Part shown: positions 34,447-44,900 of the stretch, in pieces
Position numbering within the stretch: position 1 is the first letter of the stretch
How the letters are laid out: each line of letters opens with the position of its first letter
NCBI RefSeq assembly: GCF_900156915.1
Contig: NZ_LT732535.1
Coordinates: forward strand, 3,943,104-4,007,103
From: Sediminibacillus massiliensis
Lineage (GTDB): Bacteria > Bacillota > Bacilli > Bacillales > Amphibacillaceae
Direction: 5' to 3'
DNA: 64,000 bases
Notes under the pieces: model-generated
Told to the model about the DNA's origin: nothing
Databases searched by the model: none
Seen by the model: only the letters and a program-made list of their open reading frames with translations
Made by a program: the position numbers and the translations under genes

Positions 34447-34543
34447 ATAAAAGACTTGCTGATTCGACAAAAAATTCAGCGCATTGCAATCTATTACATA
34501 GGTTGATTCAGAAACAGAAATTAAAGATAAAGGTGATATATAT

Positions 34544-35230
34544 ATGATAGACATGAAGGGAGTTTACAAAACTTACCCGAATGGTGTCACAGCATTGAAC
34601 GGAATCGATGTGAGCATCAAACAGGGTGAGTTTGTGTATGTCGTGGGTCCCAGCGGCGCAGGAAAGTCCACGTTTATAAAGATGATTTTCAGAGAAGAAA
34701 GACCTTCTAAAGGTACGGTAGTCGTAAATGACACCCCTCTACAAAAGATGAAATGGAAGAAGGTTCCCCATTTAAGAAGACATATCGGAGTCGTTTATCA
34801 AGACTTCAAATTACTCCCCAAATTGACCGTTTACGAAAATGTAGCATTCGCATTGGAAGTAATAGAGGAATCGCCTAAGGTGATCCGCAAACGAGTAATG
34901 GAAGTGTTGGAATCCGTCGGGTTGAAAAATAAAGCCCGGTTTATTCCGGACGAACTTTCCGGAGGGGAACAACAACGTGTGGCCATTGCGCGGGCGATTG
35001 TCAATCATCCGAAAGTAGTCATAGCGGACGAGCCGACAGGAAACCTTGATCCCGATACATCCTGGGAAATCATGAAAATCCTGGAAGATATTAATGCAGC
35101 TGGTACGACCATAATCATGGCCACCCACAGCAAAGAGATAGTTAATACGATCAAAAAGCGTGTAATCGCCATCGAAGGCGGCATAGTGGTACGAGACGAA
35201 CATCGAGGTGAATACGGCTATGAAATTTAG
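34544..35230 (+). CDS. ftsE: Cell division ATP-binding protein FtsE
   Basis: 228 residues. Walker A GPSGAGKS is at 35-42, the ABC signature LSGGEQQ at 138-144 and Walker B VVIADEP at 158-164. FtsE is the ATPase of the FtsEX complex, which does not transport but transmits ATP-driven conformational change across the membrane to a peptidoglycan hydrolase. GGTGATA precedes the ATG. It overlaps ftsX by 11 bases. In B. subtilis FtsEX activates CwlO for cell elongation. Confidence 0.97.
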   Translation: MIDMKGVYKTYPNGVTALNGIDVSIKQGEFVYVVGPSGAGKSTFIKMIFREERPSKGTVVVNDTPLQKMKWKKVPHLRRHIGVVYQDFKLLPKLTVYENVAFALEVIEESPKVIRKRVMEVLESVGLKNKARFIPDELSGGEQQRVAIARAIVNHPKVVIADEPTGNLDPDTSWEIMKILEDINAAGTTIIMATHSKEIVNTIKKRVIAIEGGIVVRDEHRGEYGYEI

Positions 35231-36113
35231 CACTATGAAAAGGCACTTCCGTGAAGGTGGAAAAAATATTTGGCGAAACGGCTGGATGACGATTGCATCC
35301 ATCGGAGCCGTTACAACGACATTGATTTTAGTCGGTGCATTCCTGGCGCTTATGCTCAATTTGAACCAGGTGGCAGGCAATGTCGAAAAAGATGTAGAAA
35401 TAAAGGCGCTCGTGGAAGTAACTGCCGAACAGGGACAAGTAGAGAGCATCCAACATGAAATCGAACAAATCCCGGAAGTTTCCTCAGTTGAGTATTCCTC
35501 AAAAGAGGAGGAGTTAAACTCCCTAATTCAAAGTATGGGAGAAGAAGGTAACTCCTGGGAATTGTTTGAGCAGGACAACCCATTGAACGACGCCTATATC
35601 ATAAAAACAGAAAATCCGCTCGACACGTTTGAGGTGGCGAGCCAGGTAAAGTCAATCGATAATATTAAAGAAGTTAACTATGGCGAAGAAGTAGTCAAAA
35701 ACTTGTTCCGTTTCAACGATTATGCCCGGAACATCGGATTGGTTCTGATTGCGGCCCTTGTGTTCACAGCAATCTTTCTAATCTCGAACACTATTAAAAT
35801 TACGATTATGGCAAGAAGCAAAGAAATAGGGATTATGAAGCTCGTCGGTGCTACAAACGGATTCATCCGCTGGCCGTTCTTCATTGAAGGACTGTTGCTG
35901 GGTGTGTTGGGAAGCATTCTGCCGATCGCGGTGATTATCTCAGGTTACTACTATCTTGACCGGAATGTCAGTGGATTGATTCAATTTGACTTCATTGAAC
36001 TCCTGCCGTTCAATCCGTTCGCATGGCAGCTGGCACTGCTCGTATTGGCAATTGGAGCGGTGATCGGCGTCTGGGGAAGCGTGATGAGCGTAAGGAAATT
36101 CTTGAAAGTTTAA
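35220..36113 (+). CDS. ftsX: Cell division membrane protein FtsX
   Basis: 297 residues from the ATG at 35220. GAGGTG at 35204-35209 is ten bases upstream, so the GTG at 35208, inside the ribosome-binding site, is unlikely. Four spans: one at about 20-45 (NGWMTIASIGAVTTTLILVGAFLALML) and three between 165 and 290. The large extracellular loop (about 50-160) is where FtsX contacts its hydrolase. The FtsX/MacB-type C-terminal permease pattern (ARSKEIGIMKLVGATNGFIRWPF) is present. It is translationally coupled to ftsE and is followed directly by an M23 hydrolase with a coiled coil. Confidence 0.95.
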   Translation: MKFSTMKRHFREGGKNIWRNGWMTIASIGAVTTTLILVGAFLALMLNLNQVAGNVEKDVEIKALVEVTAEQGQVESIQHEIEQIPEVSSVEYSSKEEELNSLIQSMGEEGNSWELFEQDNPLNDAYIIKTENPLDTFEVASQVKSIDNIKEVNYGEEVVKNLFRFNDYARNIGLVLIAALVFTAIFLISNTIKITIMARSKEIGIMKLVGATNGFIRWPFFIEGLLLGVLGSILPIAVIISGYYYLDRNVSGLIQFDFIELLPFNPFAWQLALLVLAIGAVIGVWGSVMSVRKFLKV

Positions 36114-36167
36114 ATAAATTCGTTTACTAGAATGAGAGATTCAACAGGGGGAAAAGGGAAGATGCAG

Positions 36168-37646
36168 ATGAAAAAGTTACTTAACTTTACACTAATCTCA
36201 GCACTAACCATTGGACTGATTGCACCAAGTACGAATTATGTTAAAGCAGATGATATCGATGACGTCAAAAAAGAACTCAATGAATTAGAAGACAAAAAAA
36301 GCAGCGTTAAAGAAAAACAAGGAAACATAAGCAGCGACAAAGAAAACACCGAGGAAAAGATCGACGAGAATTTGGAAAATCAGGATAAAGTTTCCGGTGA
36401 AATGGAACAAATCGATGCCGAGTTATCCGATACACAGGAAAAAATTGCAGCAAAAGAAACCCAAATAAGCACGACAAGCCAGGAAATTGAGCAGACAACT
36501 TCTGAAATTGAAAAAACGGAAGCAGAAATCACTCAATTGAAGAAAGATATCGAAGAATTGAAAGAGCGTATCGCAAAAAGAGAAGAACTGTTGAAAAACC
36601 GTCTGGTTGCATTGCAGGAAAACGGCGGGGATATCAGTTATCTTGAAGTGTTGATGGGAGCACAGAATTTCGGCGATTTTATTAACCGTGCCACTGCAGT
36701 CAATAAAATCATGGACCAGGATAAAGACATCATGGAAACACACCAAGCCGAAAAACAAGAACTTGAAGAAAAGCAGAAACAAGTAGAAGAGAAAAAGAAA
36801 CAGCTGGAAGAAAAACAGGCAGAATTGGAATCGAAAAAACAAGCACTTGAACAGCAAAAACAAGAATTAGAATCCCTGAAAGCCAGTCTTGACCAGAAAA
36901 TGAATGAAAAAGAACAGATGATGGAGAATTTGGAAAGCGAGAAAGAAGAGCTGGAAGAATATAAAATGTCTCTAAGCGAAGAACAGGCAATCTTGAGCAA
37001 GCAGGAAGCAACCATCCAAAAAGCGATGGAACAAGCACAGCAAGAGCAACAAAGGCTTGAACAGCTTGCGGAAGAGAAAGCACGTGAGGAAGCAGAAAGA
37101 AAACGGAAAGAACAAGAGGCTGCCAAGAAAAAGGCTAGCGCCAGCAGTAGCAGCAGTAATAACAGTAGTGCCAGCAGCAGTAATAGCAGCAGTAGTTCAA
37201 GCCAGGCGTCTGCAAGTTCGAACAGCGGCCGAAACTTTATCTGGCCGGCAGGAACCAGGAATGTGACTTCGAGCTTCAATCCGAACCGCAGACATCCAAT
37301 CACTGGAGATATCCGTCCGCACACGGGAATCGACATTGCACAGGCTGGGACAATCCCAATCTATGCTTCTGCATCCGGTGTGGTGCTGAATGCATCTTAT
37401 TCTTCATCGTATGGAAACGCAGTGTACCTTACACACTATATTGATGGACAGTTGTACACTACCGTATATGCCCATCTAAGATCATTTAATGTATCACCAG
37501 GCCAAACGGTAAAGCAAGGCCAGCAAATCGGCATCATGGGTAATACGGGAGGTTCCACCGGACAACATCTTCACTTCGAACTTCACATCGGCTCCTGGAA
37601 TGGAAGCAGATCAAATTCTGTAGACCCGTATCCATATATCCGATAA
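36168..37646 (+). CDS. Coiled-coil M23 peptidoglycan hydrolase, probable FtsEX effector
   Basis: 492 residues from the ATG at 36168 (MKKLLNFTLISALTIGLIAPSTNYVKAD), which gives a clean Sec signal peptide after a GGGAAG ribosome-binding site. Residues about 25-330 are a long coiled coil (DDVKKELNELEDKKSS onwards). A Ser/Asn/Ala linker (SASSSSSNNSSASSSNSSS region, about 325-355) leads to an M23 metallopeptidase domain. Zinc ligands are H385 and D389 in HTGID and H469 in HLHFELH. The layout equals EnvC/PcsB-like and CwlO-like proteins, whose coiled coil binds FtsX. The position 54 bases after ftsX supports that this is the FtsEX-controlled hydrolase; B. subtilis CwlO is encoded elsewhere and uses an NlpC/P60 domain instead. 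Confidence 0.9.
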   Translation: MKKLLNFTLISALTIGLIAPSTNYVKADDIDDVKKELNELEDKKSSVKEKQGNISSDKENTEEKIDENLENQDKVSGEMEQIDAELSDTQEKIAAKETQISTTSQEIEQTTSEIEKTEAEITQLKKDIEELKERIAKREELLKNRLVALQENGGDISYLEVLMGAQNFGDFINRATAVNKIMDQDKDIMETHQAEKQELEEKQKQVEEKKKQLEEKQAELESKKQALEQQKQELESLKASLDQKMNEKEQMMENLESEKEELEEYKMSLSEEQAILSKQEATIQKAMEQAQQEQQRLEQLAEEKAREEAERKRKEQEAAKKKASASSSSSNNSSASSSNSSSSSSQASASSNSGRNFIWPAGTRNVTSSFNPNRRHPITGDIRPHTGIDIAQAGTIPIYASASGVVLNASYSSSYGNAVYLTHYIDGQLYTTVYAHLRSFNVSPGQTVKQGQQIGIMGNTGGSTGQHLHFELHIGSWNGSRSNSVDPYPYIR

Positions 37647-37691
37647 AGTGTTATCATGAAGAAAACATGTATGGCATAAACTAAACAGAGA

Positions 37692-37725
37692 AAGGCATCG
37701 CACATCAGGGTGTGATGCCTTTTTG
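37692..37725 (+). terminator. Terminator after the M23 hydrolase gene
   Basis: AAGGCATCGCAC / GTGTGATGCCTT stem with ATCAGG loop and T5. Confidence 0.88.
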
Positions 37726-37783
37726 TCCATACATAGGGAGACAAGTCACCAGGAAGAATTAAATCTATTTTGAGGTGAAGACC

Positions 37784-39286
37784 ATGAACTTGAAAAAAAG
37801 CTATATAGCGGTATTGTTGGTTGCTGCTTTATTGCTTGGTGCGGTTGGAGCATATGCAGGGATACAGTTGGCCAAGCCGGAAGACAATGGAAACACCGCA
37901 AGTGAGCAGCAGACAGGGGAACAGCCGACAGATTCGTTTGCCGGCATGAGCGAGGAAGAACAGAAACAGTTCTTGGAAAACATGCAGGGTACTGAAGAAA
38001 TGGCGAAGGTGACGAAAGCTTATAATTTGATCCAGGAAAGTTATTTGCAAGAAGTTGACGAGAACCAGCTAATCGAGGGTGCGATCCAGGGCATGTTGGA
38101 AACGTTGGAGGATCCATACAGCGTTTATATGGACAAGGAGACCGTCGAGGAATTCAATCATTCGATCGAATCTTCTTTCGAAGGGATCGGAGCGGAAGTA
38201 AGCATGGTTGACGGCAAGGTGACCATCATAGCCCCGATCAAAGACTCTCCTGCTGAAGCAGCAGGACTTAAACCGAATGATCAGATTTTGAAAGTGGACG
38301 ATGAAAGTGTAGAAGGTCTTGATTTGTATGAAGCAGTGTCCAAAATCAGGGGTGAACAGGGATCGAAAGTGACCTTGCAAGTCAGCCGGCCCGGTGTGAC
38401 AGACCCGTTGACTGTTGAATTGGTCAGGGATGACATTCCGCTGGAAACAGTCTACTCCGAAATGAAGACGGTCAATGACAAAAAGGTAGGGTTGATTGAA
38501 ATTACTTCCTTCGCAGAAGGCACAGCAGACCGTTTCAATGAAGAGCTGGACAAACTGGAGAACGATGGCATGGAAGGCCTTGTTATCGATGTCCGCGGGA
38601 ACCCGGGCGGTTTGTTCACAGCTGTGGAAGATATTCTGAAAAACTTTATTCCAAAAGATAAACCATATGTGCAAGTAGAAGACCGAAACGGGGAAAAGTC
38701 CCGTTACTTCTCGGAAATCGAGGAAACAAAAGATTATCCGATCAGCATCCTGATCGATGAGGGAAGTGCTTCTGCCTCTGAAATTCTGGCCGGTGCTATG
38801 AAAGAGGCAGGCAATGCCGATATCGTCGGTACGCAAAGTTTCGGAAAAGGTACTGTCCAGCAGGCCATTCCGATGGGCGACGGCAGCACAATCAAAATGA
38901 CCTTGTTTAAATGGCTGACTCCTGATGGCAACTGGATCCATGAAAAAGGTGTGGCACCGACGATAGAGGTGAAACAGCCTGATTATTTCTATACGAATCC
39001 GATCCAATTGGAGGAGCCATTGGAATTGCATCAAGATAACGATAAAGTGAAAAACGCCCAGTTGATGCTGACTGGATTGGGATACGAACCGGGTAATCAA
39101 GAAGGTCAATTTGATGAACAGACACAATCCGCCGTAGAAAGTTATCAACGGGACAATGATCTAGGTGTAACAGGCAAAATAGACGAACAAACAGCCGAAA
39201 AATTGCAAGCCGACATCGTCGAAAAGATTAGAAGCGGTAAGAACGATAAGCAGGAACAAGCTGCAATTGATTCTCTATTTGAATAA
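37784..39286 (+). CDS. ctpB: S41 family carboxyl-terminal processing protease CtpB
   Basis: 500 residues. The ATG at 37784 is preferred, because TGAGGTG is upstream and contains the alternative GTG 37775. An N-terminal membrane anchor (AVLLVAALLLGAVGAYAGI) is followed by a PDZ domain at about 125-205 (FEGIGAEVSMVDGKVTIIAPIKDSPAEAAGLKPNDQILKV). The S41 core contains DVRGNPGG, the catalytic Ser in EGSASASEI and the Lys in SFGKGTVQ. A C-terminal peptidoglycan-binding domain follows (LMLTGLGYEPGNQEGQFDEQTQSAV). In B. subtilis CtpB cuts SpoIVFA during sporulation to signal pro-sigma-K processing. It is a monocistronic unit by its own terminator. Confidence 0.95.
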   Translation: MNLKKSYIAVLLVAALLLGAVGAYAGIQLAKPEDNGNTASEQQTGEQPTDSFAGMSEEEQKQFLENMQGTEEMAKVTKAYNLIQESYLQEVDENQLIEGAIQGMLETLEDPYSVYMDKETVEEFNHSIESSFEGIGAEVSMVDGKVTIIAPIKDSPAEAAGLKPNDQILKVDDESVEGLDLYEAVSKIRGEQGSKVTLQVSRPGVTDPLTVELVRDDIPLETVYSEMKTVNDKKVGLIEITSFAEGTADRFNEELDKLENDGMEGLVIDVRGNPGGLFTAVEDILKNFIPKDKPYVQVEDRNGEKSRYFSEIEETKDYPISILIDEGSASASEILAGAMKEAGNADIVGTQSFGKGTVQQAIPMGDGSTIKMTLFKWLTPDGNWIHEKGVAPTIEVKQPDYFYTNPIQLEEPLELHQDNDKVKNAQLMLTGLGYEPGNQEGQFDEQTQSAVESYQRDNDLGVTGKIDEQTAEKLQADIVEKIRSGKNDKQEQAAIDSLFE

Positions 39287-39296
39287 AACAGAATGA

Positions 39297-39322
39297 AACC
39301 CGCCGTAAAGGCGGGTTTTTTT
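39297..39322 (+). terminator. Terminator after ctpB
   Basis: AACCCGCC GTAAA GGCGGGTT perfect stem with T7. Confidence 0.92.
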
Positions 39323-39448
39323 ATGAGGATTGTGACGGGAATCTATTTAACAAAGCTTGCCTATGCTATAATGAGAGGTAAACTATAATGGTAAATGATA
39401 GAGAAACTACCATATATATGGACGTTGGAATAGGGGGAGGGTGTCTGG

Positions 39449-40639
39449 ATGGACGTTTGGTTGATAGAATCGGCGAAAGGCATAGGAAAACTATTTTTGA
39501 ATCCGTTGTTTTATTGGATTTTCATTCTTGCCTTGATGGCTTCTGTCCGCAGGATAAAAAAAGAACGCAGCCAATTCGGAAGCAAAGTATTTGATGTGTT
39601 TTCCGAGCTAAAGTCGACATGGGCCGTTTCACTTACCGGCGGATTGCTGATTTCTCTGGCTGCAGTAGCAGGTGGGGTGGTGTTTAGTTACCCTGTACTG
39701 CTATTGGTATCGTTAAGTATGATTTTGATGACGCTGGCGGGGAGGTTCACCTTGCTTTCCCCTGCTTACACTTTCGGTCTGGCTTATGCGGTTCTACTGT
39801 TGGTGCCGGCTCTAACCGAGAACATCTCCTTTCTCTGGTCCGATCAGTTACAGAACGTTAACTTTACGGGTTTGACGTTGCTGTTGTCTGCTTTTCTGTT
39901 GATCGAGTCCTTGTTGTTTCTGCGTGTTAAGAGTTCGGAAACCTTTCCGGAGTTAATCAAGGGAAACAGAGGGAAGCTGGTCGGGAGACATCGGTTGAAG
40001 AAGTTCGCTGTCGTTCCTTTTTTCTGCCTGGTGCCAGCGGGTACGATCGAACCATTTGCTGATTGGTGGCCGTTTTTTGACATCGGCAGCAACAGTTACG
40101 GTCTGGTACTATTGCCGTTTATCACAGGATTTGACCATGCAGTCAAAGGGGTGAAGCCGGCCATCGGTGCAAAGAAACTTGGATCTGCTGTTTTGGGTCT
40201 GGCTGTCATTACCCTGGCGCTCGCAGCCTCGAGTTATTGGGTATCCATTTTATCCTTGGCAGCTATGGCAGTGGCTGTGGTGGGAAGAGAGTATATTTCT
40301 TACCGTTTCCGGACAAAAGACAAACAAAGACAATCTTATTTCTATTCTACTACAAATGGTGTGCAAATCCTGAGCATTATTCCCGGAACACCTGCTGCAA
40401 GGCTTGGGCTCCAAGTCGGCGAAAAGATCGAAAAGGTCAATGGATTTGCCGTATCCAATGAACAGGAATTCTATGAAGCACTACAGCAAAAAAGTGCTTA
40501 TTGTAAATTGGAAGTAAGGGATGATCAAAGGGAAATCAGGTTCTTGCAAAGAGCGATGTACCAGGGTGAACCACACGAACTTGGAATTGTGTTTGCGAAA
40601 GAACAATACCGCAGGACCAAAAAAGAAGAACTTGGCTAG
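39449..40639 (+). CDS. minJ: PDZ-containing membrane protein MinJ-like
   Basis: 396 residues (B. subtilis MinJ is about the same length). Eight or so hydrophobic spans from 18 to about 280 are followed by a cytosolic PDZ domain (GVQILSIIPGTPAARLGLQVGEKIEKVNGFAVSNEQEFYEALQQK). MinJ bridges DivIVA to MinCD and so places the Min inhibitor of division; B. subtilis also needs it for motility (SwrAB). Family and place between ctpB and uvrBA both agree. GGAGGGTGTCTGG precedes the ATG at 39449. It is followed by its own terminator. Confidence 0.85.
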   Translation: MDVWLIESAKGIGKLFLNPLFYWIFILALMASVRRIKKERSQFGSKVFDVFSELKSTWAVSLTGGLLISLAAVAGGVVFSYPVLLLVSLSMILMTLAGRFTLLSPAYTFGLAYAVLLLVPALTENISFLWSDQLQNVNFTGLTLLLSAFLLIESLLFLRVKSSETFPELIKGNRGKLVGRHRLKKFAVVPFFCLVPAGTIEPFADWWPFFDIGSNSYGLVLLPFITGFDHAVKGVKPAIGAKKLGSAVLGLAVITLALAASSYWVSILSLAAMAVAVVGREYISYRFRTKDKQRQSYFYSTTNGVQILSIIPGTPAARLGLQVGEKIEKVNGFAVSNEQEFYEALQQKSAYCKLEVRDDQREIRFLQRAMYQGEPHELGIVFAKEQYRRTKKEELG

Positions 40640-40647
40640 AAAGCAGA

Positions 40648-40672
40648 AGACCGCCTGTAAAGGGCGGTCTTT
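40648..40672 (+). terminator. Terminator after minJ
   Basis: AGACCGCC TGTAAA GGGCGGTCT followed by a short T-rich stretch. Confidence 0.8.
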
Positions 40673-40776
40673 GTCATTGAATATAAAATTTAGTATTACG
40701 CCTATTTTTCCATCAATCTGTTCTAAGTGCCTGCATGACTCTGTTTACCAGCCATCCTAGTTTCTAAATAGCTGTT

Positions 40777-41472
40777 TTATTCTCCAACAGGGAATATCGG
40801 AAAACAGGAGCTTGGAATATCTTTACTAGGGCATTCCGTCTCAATTTGTTGTCGTTGCCTGCAAACAGAGGCATCCACTTCTATCGTGACAAGACTCTCT
40901 AGTTGGATGCTTTTACATATAGTCAAATCTATCACTGCCTCTTGAAAGGAAGGGTTGCCCTCTTCATCAAGAACGCAATTGAAACAGGAATTGCAGTCGA
41001 AATCTATTATTTCACATTTCAAGGTGGTACCTGATGGGGCACAGAGCAGAAATTCCTCGCATAGGGTGAATCGTTGCGGGGAAGAAACACAAATGTCTCC
41101 ATTTGTGTTTTCCAATCTAATTACGAAATATCCTCTATTCGTTAGCCTTACTTTTTGCAGGTTAGCAATTTGGCCATCGGGCAACACTGCTTCGACATTT
41201 TCACGCCCTCGGGGAGATTCTGTACAGGAGATGGATCCTTCCATTAACGGGTCAATCGGGTTACCCTCGGCATTTGTCAGAATACATTCCACACTCAATT
41301 GGTCTTCTTGAAATTGACCGGCTATTCCTTCACAAGTGAAGTTGAGTCTTTCCAGTCCTGCAGTTCCTCTGAAAATTTGACTTGGAAGACGGCTTTGACT
41401 AACAATCCAGTCATATACAATGGGAACTTTTATACAAATGAGTTCGTTTTGTTGAATCCCAGCAAAACCCAC
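40777..41472 (-). CDS. Cys-rich protein with N-terminal CIKVPxVYDW motif, possible spore-surface protein
   Basis: 231 residues with about 16 Cys, which is very high for a cytosolic protein. It opens with ELICIKVPIVYDWIVSQSRLP; the C-I-K-V-P-x-V-Y-D-W word occurs in many Firmicute proteins linked to spore coats or to the SPOCS/DUF3794 group. No catalytic motif is visible. There is no signal peptide. The GTG at 41472 has AAAGGAGG nine bases upstream. A SigE-like -10 word (AATACAGT, minus strand at 41519-41526) lies about 45 bases before the start; its -35 is not convincing. It lies just beyond a repeat element that separates it from the giant repeat-protein gene on the same strand. A cross-linked spore-coat role is inference. 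Confidence 0.6.
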   Translation of the reverse strand: MGFAGIQQNELICIKVPIVYDWIVSQSRLPSQIFRGTAGLERLNFTCEGIAGQFQEDQLSVECILTNAEGNPIDPLMEGSISCTESPRGRENVEAVLPDGQIANLQKVRLTNRGYFVIRLENTNGDICVSSPQRFTLCEEFLLCAPSGTTLKCEIIDFDCNSCFNCVLDEEGNPSFQEAVIDLTICKSIQLESLVTIEVDASVCRQRQQIETECPSKDIPSSCFPIFPVGE

Positions 41473-41571
41473 ACACTGCAGCCTCCTTTCATTGTTTTAA
41501 TTAAGATTATCTTAGCCAACTGTATTGTTTTACAATTACTCCGAGATATTTTATCTATTTGCAATAGAGGG

Positions 41572-41934
41572 AAACTGCGACATAGTGACAATTCTATTTT
41601 TTGAAGCTTATTCTTGTTCTGATTTTAGTTAAGCTTATATACTCCCTGTGGCAGAACACTTCGCTGTTAGGGATTTTTTGAATTTTGATGTTAGGAATAC
41701 CTCCTGTACTTTAGAACAACTTCTCAATAGATCAGAAAAACTAATGAAGCGGAGGAAAAATGCGAGACTCCAGTGGGAAAGGAACAGTCTGAAGACCCCG
41801 CAGGGTGCTTTTCCCGAGGAGGCTGAAGCGTTCCCCACGGAAAGCGAGTATTTTTCCGCTGCGCTGGACTACCACTCAATCAGAAAAGGATGGAAGAAAG
41901 TCCCCGTTAAGTGAAGCTAGTTATGTCGCAGTTT
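41572..41934 (+). repeat. MITE-like repeat with terminal inverted repeats, copy 1
   Basis: 363 bp element. The ends are exact 13-bp inverted repeats: AAACTGCGACATA (41572-41584) and TATGTCGCAGTTT (41922-41934). The interior is not protein-coding. From about 41750 to 41870 it can fold into a long structure (GCGGAGGAAAAATGCG pairing with the CGAGTATTTTTCCGC side). A second copy in the same orientation lies at 63667-63998 and is nearly identical over the central 130 bases. Both sit in intergenic DNA. No transposase is encoded, so it would depend on one in trans, or it is a structured RNA family. Confidence 0.85.
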
Positions 41935-41967
41935 ATGGTAATTCTGCATATTTCGTCTTTCATCAAA

Positions 41968-44900
41968 TCAGCTGAAAAATCTGCAAGGGTCTACGATTAC
42001 TCTTACATTGAACGAGCATGAAACAGTGTTGCCTGCTGCATCTGTCGCGCTGCAACTGACCCGGGTTCTGCCTGTTGGGAAGAAGGAGCCGGAGGCCGGG
42101 CTGCATTCGGCTGTAATATCGTCGCAGCCAAACACTACAGGCGGTGGAAAATGGACAATCGCTCCGTTACTGCCTGGGTCATTGAAAACAGTGACATTCC
42201 TCGGGCAAGTCAGGCGCAATTCTCCTAACATTGCGTTCAGGCTGGCATCCTCACCATCTTCAAGCTCTATTTCATACTCTTCGACAGGATAACCGGATAA
42301 CGAAAACCGTACTCGGAAATCGCCGGACGGCAGGCCGGTGAGAATGTAGAACCCATCGACATCGGTTAAGGTTGACCGGATTGGAAAGTCTTCTTCTTCC
42401 GGAAAAATTTGAACCAGTACTTGGACTAATGCTTCTCCAGTACACAAGTCTGTGACAAAACCACTGACGGTTGCTGGATTTGGAAGTAACAGAAAGTCGA
42501 CTGTTACGTTTTCTCCCCGATCAAGGTAAACATTGCGGAATTCAGCCTGGTATCCTATTGCCCTGGCAATGACCACTAAATTACCTGCAGGGAGACCGGT
42601 GACTGTGTAATTTCCATTTAAGTCGGTCAGCGTTTCTGCCAGGAAAGTTCCGTCCTCCGTAAAGACCTGAATTAGAGCATTTTCTATCGGAGCAAGCGAA
42701 TCCGCGGCAGATACATTTCCAGAGACAGTACCTGGATTCGGCTCCAGTCTTACATTTAAAACAACCGATTCGTTCGGGGCAAGGGAAACTGATGTTGTTT
42801 GGGTAACGTATCCCTCTCTGGAAAAAATGACATCATAGCTGCCGGGCGGCAGGTTAGGGAGAAGATAGTTTCCATTCTGATCCGTTTCAGCTGAAGCAAC
42901 AATGATGCCGCTGTTTGTGATTACAACAGTAACATTTGCTCTTACTACAGGTTCTCCGGTTACTGCATCCGTAACTTGCCCTCGGATTAATGCCGGGTTT
43001 CTTTGCAGGTCAACATCCAGAATTCTGCTTTCGCCATCCTCCAGAAAAATTCGGAAAACTTCACTGGCATAATTTTCTTTAGAGAATAGAACCCGGTATT
43101 CCCGAGGCTCTAATCCAGTGATTACATACTCCCCGCTTTCATTTGTAAATACCGAAGCAACCGGTATTTCAGTTCCAATCCGGAATACCTGCACCAATAC
43201 CGATTGGAGAGGCATGCCATTCGCAGCGTCCCGCACCGTACCGCTGAGGGATGCGCTCTGCTGAAATAGTTCGAAATCTAGCGTTTCTACTTCTCCAGAA
43301 TCTAAGGTAATGACCCCTATCTGGTTACCATACCCGTCAGCGGTGGCGATGACCGAATATGTTCCAGAAGCCAAGTTAGAAATGATATAGTCTCCATTTG
43401 CATCAGTTAAGCTGCTTGTAATAAAAGTTCCAAACAAATCGAATACCCTTATAAGTGCTCCTTCAATTGCTGCCCCGGTTTCGCCATCGGTCACGCGTCC
43501 ATTTATGCCGGCCGGATTCGGAGGGAGAGAAGCGTTGACCGTTTCTGTTTCATTTGGCGACAATATGACTGGCACAACCACATTTCCAAAACCAGAGGCC
43601 GAAAAGACAATATCAAAATTGCCTGTCGGTAAATTGCCTATCGTATAGGTTCCATCGAATCCTGTCACAATACTTTCAACAACGATATCTGTATTAGCAA
43701 AAACAACCGATACAAGCGCGCCGCTGATCGGGCTGCCTGTTTCCGAACTAGTTACTGTTCCTTGAATGGCGGCAGGGAATGGAGATAAAGTGATATTTAA
43801 AACTTCCATTTCATTCGGCGACAGAAATGTAGTGTTGACACTTATAGCATAATCTCTTAGTTGTGCTGTTACATCGAAGGTTCCTTGGGGAAGCCCTTCA
43901 ATCAAGTAGTTCCCGTTCTCGTCTGTCAACGTTCTTCGGACGAGCGTATCTGTCCCGCTTAAGCGGACTTCGATGACTACTCCTGTCAACGGTATCCCCG
44001 TTTCCGAGTCAGTGACTGTTCCACTTAATACAGCAGGGTTCCCTTGCAGGGCAAAGTCGAGATTGGTTGTTTCATTTGCTGCTATTTCTGCCGTGCGGAT
44101 TGCCGTCTGGTAATCTGTGTTAATGGCCGTAACAGAGTAGACTCCTTCTTCAAGACGATCAATCAAGTAAAAACCGTTTACATCTGTTTGCACACTTCCC
44201 ACAACAATGCCTTGATTGTTTATTACTCTGACTAACGTGCCCGGCAAAGGAGTGGAGGTGTCGGTGTCTCGTACAGTTCCCTGAAGAACACCTGGATCCC
44301 TCAAAAGGTATATTTCTGTATCTGTCACCGTGTCGCTCGCAACATTGACAGATACACTGCCTGCCCCGTAATCCTCGGCACTTGCTATTAATACATACGT
44401 TCTTGGGGCCAAAGTGGTTGTTTGGAAAAAGCCGTTTTGATCGGTAAGGATTGTAAAGACAATGGGGCCAGTTCCGGAGAACTCTCTGACGACCACTGTT
44501 GCACCCGGAATTGGAGCATTATTTTGTGGATCCCTTACAAATCCTTGGACAATTCCCGGATTCGGAAATAAAGCAAAACTTACTGTGCTGATTTGATTAG
44601 CTTCCACAATAGCTCCGGCTGTCTCCGGTCCAAAGCCGCTGCTGTTCGCCACAACTGTATAAACTCCAGGAGTAACCCCGGCAAAGGTATAGGCACCAAA
44701 CTCATCAGAAACGGCAGTTTGAACCAATACATTTGCAATGTTATACAGCTGGATTGCCGCATTTGCTATTGGGTTTCCATTTTCAATATTGGTGATGAAC
44801 CCTTGTATATTACCAGGGTTCGGAGTTAAGGCTAATTGAATTGATAATATATCGCCCGGGCTGCTGATGATTGTTGCCGTTTCTGTTCCGAAGTCTACAG

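Noticed and set aside
36638..37336. Long minus-strand frame opposite the M23 hydrolase coiled coil
   Set aside because: It is a shadow of the Glu/Lys/Gln-rich coiled-coil codons, with a Leu/Ser/Phe-rich product and no ribosome-binding site.
41648..41914. Open frame inside the dispersed repeat
   Set aside because: The frame lies in the non-coding repeat element and is broken in the second copy.
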